From Udeniomyces pyricola (taxonomy: Eukaryota; Basidiomycota; Tremellomycetes; Cystofilobasidiales; Mrakiaceae), in assembly GCA_039545295.1 (NCBI GenBank), contig BCIK01000018.1, positions 186,001 through 250,000 on the forward strand: a DNA stretch of 64,000 bases. Direction: 5' to 3'. The number at the start of each line of letters is the position of its first letter. Within the stretch, counting starts at the first letter, position 1. Position numbers and translations under genes: made by a program. Shown here piece after piece: positions 13,001 through 34,678 of the stretch. The notes beneath the pieces were generated by a model, which did not search any database, was not told the origin of the DNA, and saw only the letters and a list, made by a program, of their open reading frames with translations.

Positions 13001-14575
13001 AACGCTTCCAACCCTACTGCCTCTACCACTACTGCCACCATCGCTAGCTCATCTTCTTCCTCTCGCCAGAATGACAACCCTTACTCCATCCCCGACCACC
13101 TCTCGCACCTGTCTCATTTTCTCCCTCCAGCCTCCCAACCACGCCTCAACCTCCCTCCGGGATTCTCCGACGCTGCTTCGATGGAACCGACCAAGATCCG
13201 GTGGCCGACGAAACGAATGACAGTAGGGGAGATGAGGAAGAGAGTGAGGGGTGTGTTGGAATTGGTAGGAAGATGGCCGACTGGGGAGAGAGAAGAAGGG
13301 GGCTCAGGATTGGTAGATGGAGAGGAGAGTGGAGTCCACCAGGTTGAAACCACAGCTACTGCAGACAAAGACAAGAGAGACGAAGAAGGAGACGTTATCA
13401 TGTCCTCAACCAATCCTTACTCTTCCCAACCCCTACACCTCAATCCGACGAGTAATGGACTGGCGCACTCGAACAGCATCCCGACGACCTCCTCTTGTTC
13501 CTCTTCCTCTTCACTACGCATCCACGGCAAAACCCGCGCAGAAGAGGTCGAAGCGCTCGTACGAGAACTCCTCGAGTTCGAGTCCCGGTTCGGCAACGGC
13601 GCGTCGTCGGCCGCGGCGTCATCTTCGGCTAATGGTACCAGCGGCGGGATAGGAGGAGCCAATGGAGGCTTGTTAGGCTTGACGGTTGGAGGATTTGGGG
13701 GTGGGAATGGGATCGTCACTCGAGGCGCGAACGAAACGGGCGCGGTCGCAGCTGCTGCAGCGGCTATGCTGGCTTCGTCGACTGCAGCGGCAGCGGCTAC
13801 AGCAGCAGCGGTGAAAGCGGCGGCGGAAGCGGCTAGAGAACCTGTCGCCTCGTCTGTGGGAGAGGAGAAAGTCGAAAACCAAGGAGGGGAGGCATTGGCA
13901 ACGCCTACCGAAGCAAAGGAAGGGTTATCATCCTCTCTCGAGGAGTCCGGGGTTGTCGTTACACAAGATGTGACCTCCTCTATTCTCCCCCAAATTGCGT
14001 CGGGAGAAAAAGAGAAGGGCATAGTGACTCCGATGGAGGTGGTGGAGACCGCGATCGAGGTTGAAGCTGCGACGGTCAAGGATTCAAAGGACGCGACAAT
14101 CAACGATGTGGCATCATCAAAGGCAACACCCATCGAGTCATCATCCTCGCCGTCGTCGAAACCTCCAGCCGACCCTCCCGGCACGTTCCCGACATCATCA
14201 TTATCAACCGTACCTACTGCTGCTGATTATTCTGCCACGATTTCGTTGAACCCTGTCCTGACGGAGCCGGACGCGGCGCCGACAACGACAACGACGACGG
14301 TTCCCGCCAACAAGGGGTACATGGAAGTGGTAGACATGAAGATGGATGTAGAGGAAAATCTCAACGTCGATCAAGGAAATCCGGATGCGGGAAGCAGTAG
14401 TAAGGAAGTGGGTGTCAGTGGCAGTGGTAGTGGTGAAGAGGAGATTGCGACACTGGTGGCCGAGCAACATACAGAGTTACCCGTGGAGGCAGCTAGCAAT
14501 ACATCCTATCCTCCCCCTTCTGTTCCTCCTGCTTCTCTTGTCGCTCCAGAAACAAGGCCTCAAGCCGGGATCTGA
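10023..14575 (+). CDS. PHD-finger chromatin protein, Cti6-like
   Basis: Nuclear PHD-finger protein, probably a histone-tail reader in an Rpd3L-type deacetylase complex. Exons: 10023-10677, 10828-10920, 11049-11124, 11221-11907, 12041-12282 and a last exon starting at 12423 (better pyrimidine tract) or 12372 (same frame, 17 residues longer) to 14575; 1301 or 1318 residues. An acidic Glu/Asp run directly precedes the PHD finger. Its C4HC3 ligands are Cys213, Cys215, Cys227, Cys230, His235, Cys238, Cys253 and Cys256, with the typical IQCDTCNVWQHGLCVG. Downstream are long Ala, Ser and Thr runs, a His run (about nt 12600-12630), a Lys-rich segment and a short block RMTVGEMRKRVRGVLELVG (nt 13217-13275) that resembles the C-terminal helix of Cti6. 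No SET, TFIIS or other catalytic domain is visible, which argues against Set3 or Bye1. The start could instead be the ATG at 10080. Confidence 0.85.
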
Positions 14576-15470
14576 ATGTGTCAGAAAGGCAACCTACAAC
14601 ACAACCCAACCCTGTACCCCTTCCCTTCGTTACGCGCTTTGATCGTTCTCTTGCACCTCTAGGCTTCAGCTACTATACTTTTTTTCTCCGAAAGTCTTCT
14701 TTCCCTGGAGATTTGGGGCTCTCCCCTTGCATTTCGGTCTCGCGCCCCACCCCTCTTCCTTTCATTTCCTTTTTGTTCCGGCCGTCACATCCCTACCTAC
14801 CTCTCCGACTGCCAACCTTCTTATGTATCTCGCTCTTTTTTTTTCTACTTCTTATTTTGTCTCTTTGTGTTCCACATTCTCGCACACGGTCCTTCGTTTT
14901 ACAACAACAAAAGAAGAAGAAAAAAAAATTCATCGTTTCCATCCTGTCCGTGCCGGTCTGCCAGGACAGGGAGGGTTTTTTCTTTTTCTTTTTCAATCTA
15001 TTTTGTATCTTCTTTTCGTATCGCTTGCTTAATTCTTTGGGCTTTTTTTTTTAATGCTACCTCTCTAGTAGTAACCGTTGGCTTGATCTTTCCTCTCCCT
15101 CTGTCGTCTCGTCTTTTCCCCTTCTTTCCTCAACTTCTTCCATGCTTATGTCATGTGTGGTAGTAAAGATCCGTCTTTTCCTGTTCCCTCTCGCTCCCCG
15201 CCCCCCTCTCTTGATGCAAGCTGAGAGAAAGGAAGATGACCGGTTGGGAGGAACGCTTTCTCCTCGGTAGCTCCCGTACGTAGTTGAATCAATAGCCTGA
15301 GTACTGAGTCTTTGGAGTCGCCTTGCCGCATGGAAGTCATTGATTCATAAAGGAGGTATGATCAGGTGATGTTCAAGGATACGTTTGGAGAAAAGGCAGA
15401 GGATGTCAAACGAGTTGCAAAACAAACGACAAAAAAAAAGGACGTCACACGCGTTGCAGAACAAATGACG

Positions 15471-15540
<70 letters not shown>

Positions 15541-15591
15541 AACAACAAACAACAACGAAAACAATCATTTGCGAAAACCAAGAAAGAAAGG

Positions 15592-15622
<31 letters not shown>

Positions 15623-15725
15623 GGAGAGAAAGACAAGAGAAGAGAAGAACAGATAAGACCCAGAGGAGGGTAAATGGAAGGGTATGTAGTTTTGGCATCG
15701 GCGAGCTAGGTGGTGGCTTTGAAGA
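14576..15725. other. Convergent 3' region between PHD gene and ATR
   Basis: No gene seen. The left half is T/C-rich and probably holds the 3' UTR of the PHD gene. The right half holds a duplicated 30-mer followed by A tracts, including a 69-nt A run at 15471-15539, then a (GT)n microsatellite near 15592-15615. The poly-lysine frame across the A run is an artefact of the homopolymer. Confidence 0.7.
15401..15539. repeat. Tandem imperfect 30-mer, each copy ending in an A tract; second expanded to A69
   Basis: Copy 1 starts at 15401 (GGATGTCAAACGAGTTGC...) and ends in nine A at 15431-15439. Copy 2 starts at 15440 (GGACGTCACACGCGTTGC...) and ends in an uninterrupted run of 69 A (15471-15539). 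The two 30-mers differ at only a few positions and by a one-base shift before the A tract. Confidence 0.8.
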
Positions 15726-25949
<10,224 letters not shown>

Positions 25950-26507
25950 GGAATGTTGGAGGACGCGTCAAGGAGTCTTTAGAAAAGGGAGTCGCTGGAG
26001 AGAGAACGAGAGGACGAGTGGGTGTGAGAGCAGGGAGGGAGATGTGGCAAGACGTTGGGCGTGGGTTTGTTTGTTGGGTTTGTGAGATTGGGAGTGAAGT
26101 TGAATGATGGGATCGATGGGAGACTGATGGAGGAAAGTGGAAAGTAGAATGGAGTGGGACGTGGCGGAGTAGGGCGTTGCTAGCGTAGCGTAGCGATAAT
26201 GGGACACGTCGCGTCGTCGTCGAGGTGTTCGTCTACCAGAGCGCGAATGATGATGATGCATGATGAATATTGAATATTGAATATTCAATATTCAATAGAA
26301 TGGCCTCCTCATATATCATCATCATCATCTTGTCGGCACGACTGACCTTGCATTCATCCCCATCCACCCTCCGTACATATATCCATATAACCAGCACGAC
26401 AACGACACCATCCTCGACAAGCGACCCCATCTATCGAACCCAAGCCAGCTTGTCCTTCGCTCCATCGTCTTCAAACCGGCCGACAACCCCTACCTAGCCA
26501 ACCAGCC
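25950..26507. promoter_or_regulatory. Divergent promoter region, ATR / THOC3, with a perfect palindrome
   Basis: 558 bp between the two start codons. The half next to ATR is purine-rich on the + strand. A perfect 30-bp AT-rich palindrome lies at 26268-26297, followed by ATC repeats at 26315-26330. No known factor site is identified. Transcription start sites of both genes must lie here. Confidence 0.55.
26268..26297. repeat. Perfect 30-bp AT-rich palindrome
   Basis: Fifteen base pairs on each side of the centre at 26282/26283 match perfectly, with no spacer; the core is GAATATTC and the arms repeat TATTGAA. It could extrude as a cruciform or bind a dimeric protein. Confidence 0.95.
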
Positions 26508-28731
26508 ATGAACATCATCGTTTCCCCCCCACTACCAACCGACGCGTCCTCCTCCTCCTCCTCCGCCCCAATCTCACATCAATACTCCTCGCGTCGCCTT
26601 CCAACGCCCAACCCGTCCAAGTGGTCCCGGCCAAAGCCCATTATCGGAGGTCATCGCGACCAAGTCGGCTGCCTCGCTTGGAATCTCGACGGCAGGAAGC
26701 TCGTCTCGGGCAGCTCGGGCGACAAGGGGCTGAGGATTTGGGATGTTTCCAGTTCGGGTGACGACGTGAGAATCCCAATCCCTCTTTGCCCATGTCGCTA
26801 TCTTAGTGATGCTACAACCACCGTTAGTTGGAATGAGAGAGAGGGAGAGACACACATGCTGATCTTGCTCACCCTCAACTTTCCATGATTGCAACCGCGT
26901 GACCATGCCACATTCACGGCGCAGCTTGACCCTCGCCATTCTCATCTCCTAACCTCGCCGCATACTGCGCCGATCTCTGGCCTCGAGTTCAACCCATCGT
27001 ATGAACACGAACTAGTCTCCACGTCTGGCAAGTCGACCAACGGCAACATCTGTTTCTGGGACGACCGGTGTACGTTCTGGGTTGATTCCTTTCATCACGA
27101 TTCCCGCGTCGTCTTCGCGCGCCCTGACGCGTCTGATGTTGACTTCAAACCCATGGTGATATGGAATTGTGCTCCCAGTATCAACCTCGAAACCAACATC
27201 CATGCTCCACCCGACCAGTGCAGCCTACCGAATCGCGCATCATCCCGAAGGCCGTGTCCTCGCCACGTCCGATTATCGCGAGTGGATCACGTTTTACGAC
27301 TATCGCATGCTCGAGGTGGAGAAGCCCCTGTCTTCGACCAAGATGGACATCGATAGTGGAGAGGGCAAAGAATCGAACGTCGAGCTCAAACCGAATTGGG
27401 CAGCGAGTGAGACGGCCAAGTATCTCAACAGCACCGAGCCAGGTACACCCGTGAGTTGCCCAAAGGGCTACATCTTCCTTTGACTCTCCAACCTCCTGAA
27501 CCGTTTGTGATCAAATCTCACTCATCTCAACCCGTCTTGATTCTATTCTCCGTTCCACTATCTAGGTCGTCTATGACATCTCTTTCTCACCTTCAGGGTC
27601 CGAGTTTGTCGTCTGCAATGGTATGGGTCACGTCTTTGTCAGGTCTTGGGCGGACCTCTCAACTGGAGTAGTCGATTCGAGCGAGCGGACGTACGAATTC
27701 AAAGCACAATCGGGTAGTTGTGATAAGGTTGCGTTCGATAGCGTAGGAAGGTCAGCTTCTTTTCTACACTGGCACGATCATCAGGCGTTCAAGCTTCAAG
27801 GACACATATTTATCGACGCCCTGGGTTTGATACCTTTGTTTCTTCCTGAATATGTTCCTCAGATACTTTGCAACGGCTGGAAACGATGCAATCATCAACC
27901 TCTGGCAAACGGACGACTGGATCAGTGTTCATAGCTTCGATATGCCAACGTCAGTCCTACTTTTATGCTACTCTGTTTTTTTTTTCCTATCTCTTGCTCA
28001 GTTATCTCTACGTAAACGATGAACTCTGACGGACGGTGTGTGACCTGATGTCAGTGGGGAAATCAAGCAACTCGCATTTTCAGACGACGGCGAGATGCTT
28101 GCGGCAGCGGGTGATGAGCACGCCATCTACATCGTTCGTCCCTTACATCTCATCCCTCACCTATCCAACTTGTTTTCTCTTCCATTTCTCTCTCTTCTTC
28201 TTCTCTCTGTCTCTCTCGCTAGCTGTATCTCTCTCGTTCATCCTCTTGCATTTCTGACCATGCACTAACCTATCAAAATTTCCCTCTTTCAATTCGGATC
28301 TTGCGCGTCGATTCTTGAAATTCTGCCAAATTTTTCTTCTTTATCCTCTTCTTCTTCTTCTTGATTGGACCGATCTGTCTCTCAGCTCTCGACGGTCGCC
28401 CAGAACCTCATCCACAAGATCCCAACAGGTGGATCGACGACGACCCTCGCTTGGTCACCCAAACAAGACGTATGCGTTTTCTTCTCCTTTTTCTTTTGTG
28501 TGTGTGTGTTGTTGTTGTTGTTGACGACCCACTCGTTGTTTTCGATTGGTTCCTGCCTCTTCTATCGCTTGTTCCTCATCTATCTCTTCTTTTCTTTTCT
28601 TCTTCTTTCTATCAAACCCCCTTTCTCACGTTTTTTTTTTCCTTCCTTTTGTTTCACATGACCAGGTCCTCGCCTACACCACGCTCGAGAAATCCACAGC
28701 ATTCACAATCGTCTCATGTTATGCCACTTAG
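26508..28731 (+). CDS. TEX1: THO complex WD40 subunit (THOC3/TEX1)
   Basis: WD40 beta-propeller subunit of the THO/TREX complex, which couples transcription to mRNA packaging and export. Exons: 26508-26765, 26925-27069, 27179-27450, 27566-27750, 27863-27949, 28055-28133, 28386-28469, 28666-28731. They join in phase to 391 residues. After a Ser/Pro-rich N-terminus, WD40 blades are recognisable by GHRDQVGCLAWNLDG with GDKGLRIWDV, LEFNPSYEHELVSTSG, VVYDISFSPSGSEFVV, KVAFDSVGRYFATAGNDAII, IKQLAFSDDGEMLAAAGDEH and TTLAWSPKQDVLAYTT. Order and spacing fit THOC3, especially the blade carrying RYFATAGNDAIINLW, the counterpart of its KYFATGSADALVSLW blade. Least certain is the junction of exons 1 and 2: the acceptor at 26925 has a weak pyrimidine tract. 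Other WD40 families are possible but fit less well. Confidence 0.88.
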
Positions 28732-29721
28732 ACGAGAAACAAGAAGAGATAGAAAAAAACAAGGAGGGGGCTCTCTCTCTCAATCATCCCATTCACACGC
28801 ACCCATATCGCATGTTTGTTTCTTCTCTTTCTCTCTCTCTCTTTCTTGCTTTGACAACTGTGAGCGTATGTGTGAGATATATTTCTCAGTTCCTGTTCGA
28901 TATGAGATTTGTCTTCCTTCATTTCGATGTTGCGTGTGCGAGCCGCAATCAAGGAATGGTCCTAAAGGCGGGTAGAGGAAGTTCGAAAAAGGTTGTGGAC
29001 TTGGATATGCCGACTCAACGTAAGAGGGTAGAAAACTCATCCATGGGTGTGCTGGGGAAGGAAAGAAATGGGAGAGAGCATGACAAGTCCCGTCTCAAAC
29101 GGGTTAAAACGATGGAAACGAATCAAATCATAATGGCGAATGGGCGTGAGTGAGAGAAGAAAGCAAAAGAGAGAGAAAGAAAGAAAAAGTAGGTAAAGGT
29201 GTGCTATGGGAAGGATTCCTCGTCATTTAGAGAGAGAAAGAATGAGTGTGCATAAATGTGAGTGACGGGACGTGTCGTTCTAGGAAGATGACGATATGGA
29301 GTGAGCGTGGGGCCAAAAGAAGGTAGATAGGAAGTCGACGTCATATCTGAAAAGGCGCCATGTTTACAAATGAATTCGTAGAAGAAGAAGATATAAAAAG
29401 TTTCTTAGAGGAAAGACAAGGAACAAGAAAAGTTGAGAGGAAGAACTGGGGCTACGAAACGAGCGTCATGGAAACACGGAAACGTGTGGATCGGAATGGG
29501 GCGAGTGGAAGGGGTTGTGATAGACCGGATTGTTTGTTGCTTTTTTTTCTTTTCTTCGGGAGTCTATGTGTGCATGTATGTGTATGGGTTTTTTTGTGTA
29601 TGTGCATGTGTGTAGAGAAAAAGTGAAGCCGTGGGAAGTCGTAACGAGTAGGAACGCGGATATTCTGAGAAAAGGGTAGGTGACAGAGCTGGCTCATGGG
29701 TGGAATTGAATGAAAGAAGGT
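28732..29721. other. Convergent 3' region, nothing recognised
   Basis: About 1 kb between the stops of THOC3 and the next gene. It contains CT-, GA- and TG-rich low-complexity stretches. Two open frames (28716-29153 and 29360-29626, both +) have no recognisable motif and biased composition; I do not call them genes. Confidence 0.6.
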
Positions 29722-32700
29722 TCAACGGATGGGTTTAGGCTTGAACGTCCTGTTTGAATATTAGAGAAAGACGAAGAAGACGAAGAAAAATAGGAAGTTT
29801 GAGTGCGTTATACCATATGAGACTTATGAACCGCTACAGACAAGCGGAAGGCAGTTTGACGACAAGCTACTGACCTCTTCTCCCCCCGTGAGTTTTCTCT
29901 TACGAGACCACCAAAGCTGCTCCTCGCATTACCAAAGCAAGTGGCCGAATCTGGTTGATATTGCTTCTTCTTCCGAAGAAGGACACTCTCTCGGTTGCTT
30001 GCTCGAGAATTTGGTCGGCTCGGATCGATGTGTATCTCAGTAGTCGAACCTCGAGTTTGGTTGTCCTTGCCTTGGATGATCTTGGATGACTGAGGTTGGG
30101 CGGCGATTTGTATCGAGGAGGCAGTTTCATTTCGGCTTAGGGCGAGAAGAGCTTGAGCGTTGAACTTTGAAGCCCGAGAGATGGGCCGAGGTAGGGATGG
30201 TTCAGATTCGGTATAGATAGAAAGACGAGTTTCGGGTCGGATAGCGCCCGAGGCGGACGAGCCAGGTCGTAAAAGATTCGAGAGAGATGACGATGGGCGG
30301 TTCTCGTTGAATTCAGATGTCAAGTGATGAGACCTGATGGATTGCTTGACTATACTATCCTCCATCGTGATTGAGCGGAATAATTCCAGGGCACTGTTCG
30401 CTCTTGAAATGGGAACAGGTGAAGGTGAAGGAGACGAGAAAACGGACGACGCTTCTGAAATCGTCGCGATGGAAAAGGCTTGAGAAGTGGGTCGGACTAG
30501 TCGCATGGGAAGATGAAAGCCAGGAGATTGGGGACGTATTGAAGGATGGATCCGTTGATTGTCATCATCGTCGGTAAGGACATTTTCATGGCCAGCAAGC
30601 GTCGAGGGCACTTGTTGTTCATTCATGTTAGAACACCCCTCCCTTTCGGCATCTTCGTCTTCCTCGACAACGACTTCATCGCTCCGATGGACGCCAAACT
30701 CGCTTGGAGAGTAGCTTTGTGGCCGACCCTGAAGCGTCTGCATGATGCCATCAAGGAGGTCGTCGGTATCCTGTCGATCTGAGGAGCCTTGCGAAGACGA
30801 CTTGGAGCCCGAGCTGAGAAATGAGCTCTCGTCTTTAACAAAACACGTCCGATCCGCGAGTCCTCCTTGGTTCCAGAGCTGATCGGCCTCGTTGCTAAAG
30901 TTAAATGAGGTAATCGTGACGTCGCCTTCCTCTTCATCTTCGCTCTCGCTGTCGTCTTCATCGTGACCCTCTCGCTCTACCGAGGACGGCGCGTTAGAGA
31001 TCTTGAGGCCTGTTCTCTCGGTATGCTGACCAAACGTGCCTCGTGAAGCCTTTTGCTGCTCGCCCTGATGGCAATCTGCTAAGTGCGGCAAGCCTCGCCG
31101 GGGCGTCAAACCGTGCCCGGACCGGTCAAGCTGACTTCGAACCTCATCTCCCCAAGCTTGGTCGAGAGTTATACCGTTGAGCATCGGAAGCGAGAGGTAA
31201 GCCTTGTGCTTGGAACCGTTCGCCGGCTGCTGAGGCCGACACTCCCGAGTCGATTGAGTGAGACGCGCATCTGCTCGAACCGGTGTTGACGAAAAAAAGT
31301 CGGGCGAATTGAACAAGTTGCTATAAGATCGCTTGTGGACGTGGGAAATGGTGGCGTTAGAGCCAATGTCGATCGAAGATGAGCGACCATGAGAAGCGTT
31401 AGGAGTCGGGGCCGCCGCACCAGAAGCCCGTGAGGCAGGATCGTACTTGATGGAACTCTGTTCCGATGTGGATGACGAGAGGAAAGGCGTTGAGTGAGAA
31501 CGGGGTTGACTTCGATTTCGGAGCGAATGGTCATGGAATGGCCATGAGGGTGAGGCGTCAATAGCGATGTCCGGTGCGGCATGAGTGTGAGTGGATGTTG
31601 GCTCGGGTGAAGTCGAGTCAGGCCTGATTTCGTCTTCGATTTGGATGCCCTTGCCGAGTCGGATAGAGGGAACCAGGCTGGACGAGAGAGGGAGAAAGAG
31701 CAAATTGACCAGTGTCAGGATGCAGGACTACGTTCAAGACGTGCTGGAGTCATGGGCTACTCACATAGGAAGAACTTTTGCGCTAAAATAGTCGATGGTC
31801 CATCCAACATCAGCAGTAGCATTTCCAATGGCTTGATCCGAGCTCTCAACCCGTTCTGGAACGGCAGTGGTCTCTAGCAAATCGACGAGTCGACCAATGC
31901 TTCCTCTTGCCCTCTGTGCGGTCACGATGTGAACGCTGCTGGCAGCGCTGTTCGTGCTGACCGTTCGTTCCCGATACTTTTGGCCTCTGCAACCGACGTC
32001 AAGTTCTCGGTTTGGGTCAGCAGATACGTGAGCTGAGGTTTGGGACGACGCAAATGACGACGAGGGAGAGGCAGCCCGGGGTGGCAGGGCTGGCAGTTCA
32101 AGCCGGTTCGAGTCGAACGGAAGGTGCTGAAGCGGCGGATTGGGGCTCAGAAATGAGGTGATGCGTGAGACGGCCGAGGCGCTCGAAGGTTTAGCCATTC
32201 TGCTTTGGGTCCTGTATAACGAGAAATAACGTGGCGTTAGGTCGTTGGACAGACTCAAAGATCACCAATCCTTTTGTGCTGTGAGACTCACCATCGTTCT
32301 ACCAGATCACCTTCTTCGTTAGGCGACAAGCATCTCCCTATCATAACTGCCCGCTTTGCCCGATTTTGGGCATCGACGAGGCTCAGAGGCTTCAGCCCGC
32401 TAGATCGCTTGCCGAAGGGTGGATCTTCGAGGCAGCTTTGCTGAAGCTTCAACGATGTCAGCATATCGTGCTCAGGAGGCGAGATAACGGGCCCATCTGA
32501 GAAACTGAGGGCAGAGTATGCTCCGCTGCCGTTTCGGATCGGGCGTTGTCGTCCGCGAGCGAGATGTGACTTTGTGTCCGAGCATGACGATGTTCCATCG
32601 AAGTCAGACTCGAAGTAGGCGAGACGAGAGACGAGTAAGAAGAGCAGCGTGATCGGTGATGACATGGTGATCGAGAAGAGAAGAGGAGTGGTGACGGACG

Positions 32701-34678
32701 AGCTGGCAGGAGTCGAAGGATTGGCATTGCAGTCGATGAGCGTTGGAATCGAAAGAGCCTGTCACGATCCAATAAATAGAAAAGCGTAAGTGTTTCGTAC
32801 GGCTTGTAAGATCAGAGAGAGACAGCACGCACAAAGATAGACCAAGCCGCTGTCAGACAAGCAAGACCCAGACAAGCCCTCCTTCGCAAGCGCACCCGAT
32901 TAGTGACTTCGGCCCATTCTTCGACTTCATCCGAGCTCGGCACAACCCATCGTTCCTTGCATTCAAGTTTCTGCTGCGTATCGTTTGTGCCAACCAGGAT
33001 TCCGTTACCATCATTTCGAGCAGTATCGCTAGAACCGATGCGAGCGGAGTATGCGCCGACCGTGATGCTGTAGGCTTCGGTCGAAGGGCGCACATTAGTA
33101 GAGGTGTTGGCGCGAGTCCTTGAGGCCCATTCAGTGGATGATCGTTCGATTGGAGTGGTCGGGCGCTCACGAGATTGCACGTGGAGCCGTAGTGAGGGAG
33201 TCGGCGGCAGGGGAATCGTAGGCGGAGGGGAAAGCGGATTGATAGATGAGTGAGCCGTTGTGGTCGAATAAGTCGAGGCCCGGAAGTTGGGCGTCAGAGG
33301 TGTCGGGTTCGCTGACATAAAGGGGTCGGGGTGATACAAAACGGAGGTTGTTGATGGAGAAGCGATATGAATATCGACATCGGTTGACTGAGCATTCGGA
33401 GACTCTCCATTGCGTCTCGTCTTGTCGACATGAGAGTGCCTGGAGCCTGAAGACGAGAAGGAAAATGAAGACATGGTTGATCCTGAATGGACCGGCTCCG
33501 AGAGCCACGAGTTTTCTCGGGGTAGGCTCGCGAGAAAGTCGGTGATGGGATCGTGCGGGGTGACGGGACGGCCGAAATCGAGTGGGGTGGCAGATCGATG
33601 GCTCGTGGACGGGATAGAGAGGTCAAACGGCGGGAGGGAAACGTCCGTTGCTTCAGGAGATGAGAGCCTGCTCGAACCAAAGGAATTTATAATCATTAAT
33701 GAACACTTAGTTGTTCGGCAGAGTGTCTAGCTCATAGAGAACGAAACAATCACAAAATACACACCAGCTATCACCTTCTCCCCATCCGGGGCCTCTCGAA
33801 CTTTTTAGAAGGTTGATCTGACTTGGTATCTCTCCCCTGCTTTCGTCCTTTTCAACTAGCTCGGGCGATGGCATCATCAAATCGCGACTACCAACCTCTG
33901 TCGGACGCGTTCGATGGGTAATGACTTGTACAACTTCCCGGCCAACGAGGATTGTGGTCAGCAACATGAGAAGCAAGCCCGTCGCGAGCACGACACCATA
34001 AGCCGCAGGGAGTGAAGCAGATGAGATGCCAGCCAGGACAGCGATAAAGAGAAGAGTTGAGCCCAGCGTGATAGCACCAGTAAGTATGTGAGAACGCCGT
34101 CGGTGAAGGCTCTGGGAAGATGAGGTGGACGACATCGACCTTGAAGATTTGAGGGTGTGGAGTGAGAGGGACCGGCGTCGAAGGGCGAGATACACTGCGA
34201 CGGTTGACCACGCTACCGGCCTGAGAACGAGCGCAATGCCCATTCGAACGCCTTGTCCAACCTGATCCGTGGCCGATCCCGGGTGGGCCCAGAGAATAAG
34301 CTCTTGCCAGGCGGCGAGGATGAGCGTGATCAGTTCGACGCCAGCAAGAGCAATGGCAATTGAACGAGCAAGCCGCGTGAAAGCCGACTTGGCAGTTGGC
34401 TGGCGAGGTGGAAGGGAAAAGGCTGTTCGGGGAAGGTTGTGGTTGAAGAAGGCTCTTGCAAATAAGGGTTTCGACAACGGCCAGAGAAGGAGGGCAAAAA
34501 TCGACGCCTGCAAAGTGACAAGACGAATAAATCGGCAGATGAAACGATGGCACGGCAAGAACATATCTGTCAACAAGTCACGTATGAGCATCGTAGTAAC
34601 ACAAAGCAAGCGCTTCATACGTACAGCCGAGGCCAAACTGAGAGCAAGGAACAAGAGAAGAGGAGGTTTGGCGAGCAT
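29722..34678 (-). CDS. Multi-pass membrane protein with very long disordered tail, family unknown
   Basis: I do not recognise this protein. Exons in transcript order: 34678-34625, 34507-33765, 33667-32833, 32758-32292, 32211-31765, 31677-29875, 29749-29722; phases close on 1458 residues. The N-terminal 210 residues hold about six hydrophobic segments, starting with MLAKPPLLLFLALSLASA and including IAIALAGVELITLILAAW and AYGVVLATGLLLMLLTTILV. Further hydrophobic segments lie at the exon 3/4 junction (LGLACLTAAWSIFALSIP) and in exon 4 (SPITLLFLLVSRLAYF). The rest, including the 600-residue exon 6, is Ser/Pro/Thr-rich with an acidic block, and looks cytosolic and disordered. No ATP-binding cassette, GPCR or transporter signature is visible. 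A 69-codon open frame (34966-34757) ends 78 nt upstream of the start and might be an upstream ORF. Confidence 0.75.

Noticed and set aside
15366..15656. Open frame with a long poly-lysine stretch (+)
   Set aside because: It is the A69 homopolymer read in frame; the opposite frame gives poly-phenylalanine. No gene-like composition or splice context.
28716..29626. Two open frames between THOC3 and the membrane-protein gene
   Set aside because: Composition follows GA- and TG-rich repeats and no motif is recognisable; they lie where 3' UTRs of two convergent genes are expected.
34508..34624. Reading through intron 1 of the membrane-protein gene (117 nt, in frame)
   Set aside because: Good GTACGT and CAG signals, and splicing joins two hydrophobic segments directly. 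The retained version is possible but adds a basic Cys-containing stretch between them.
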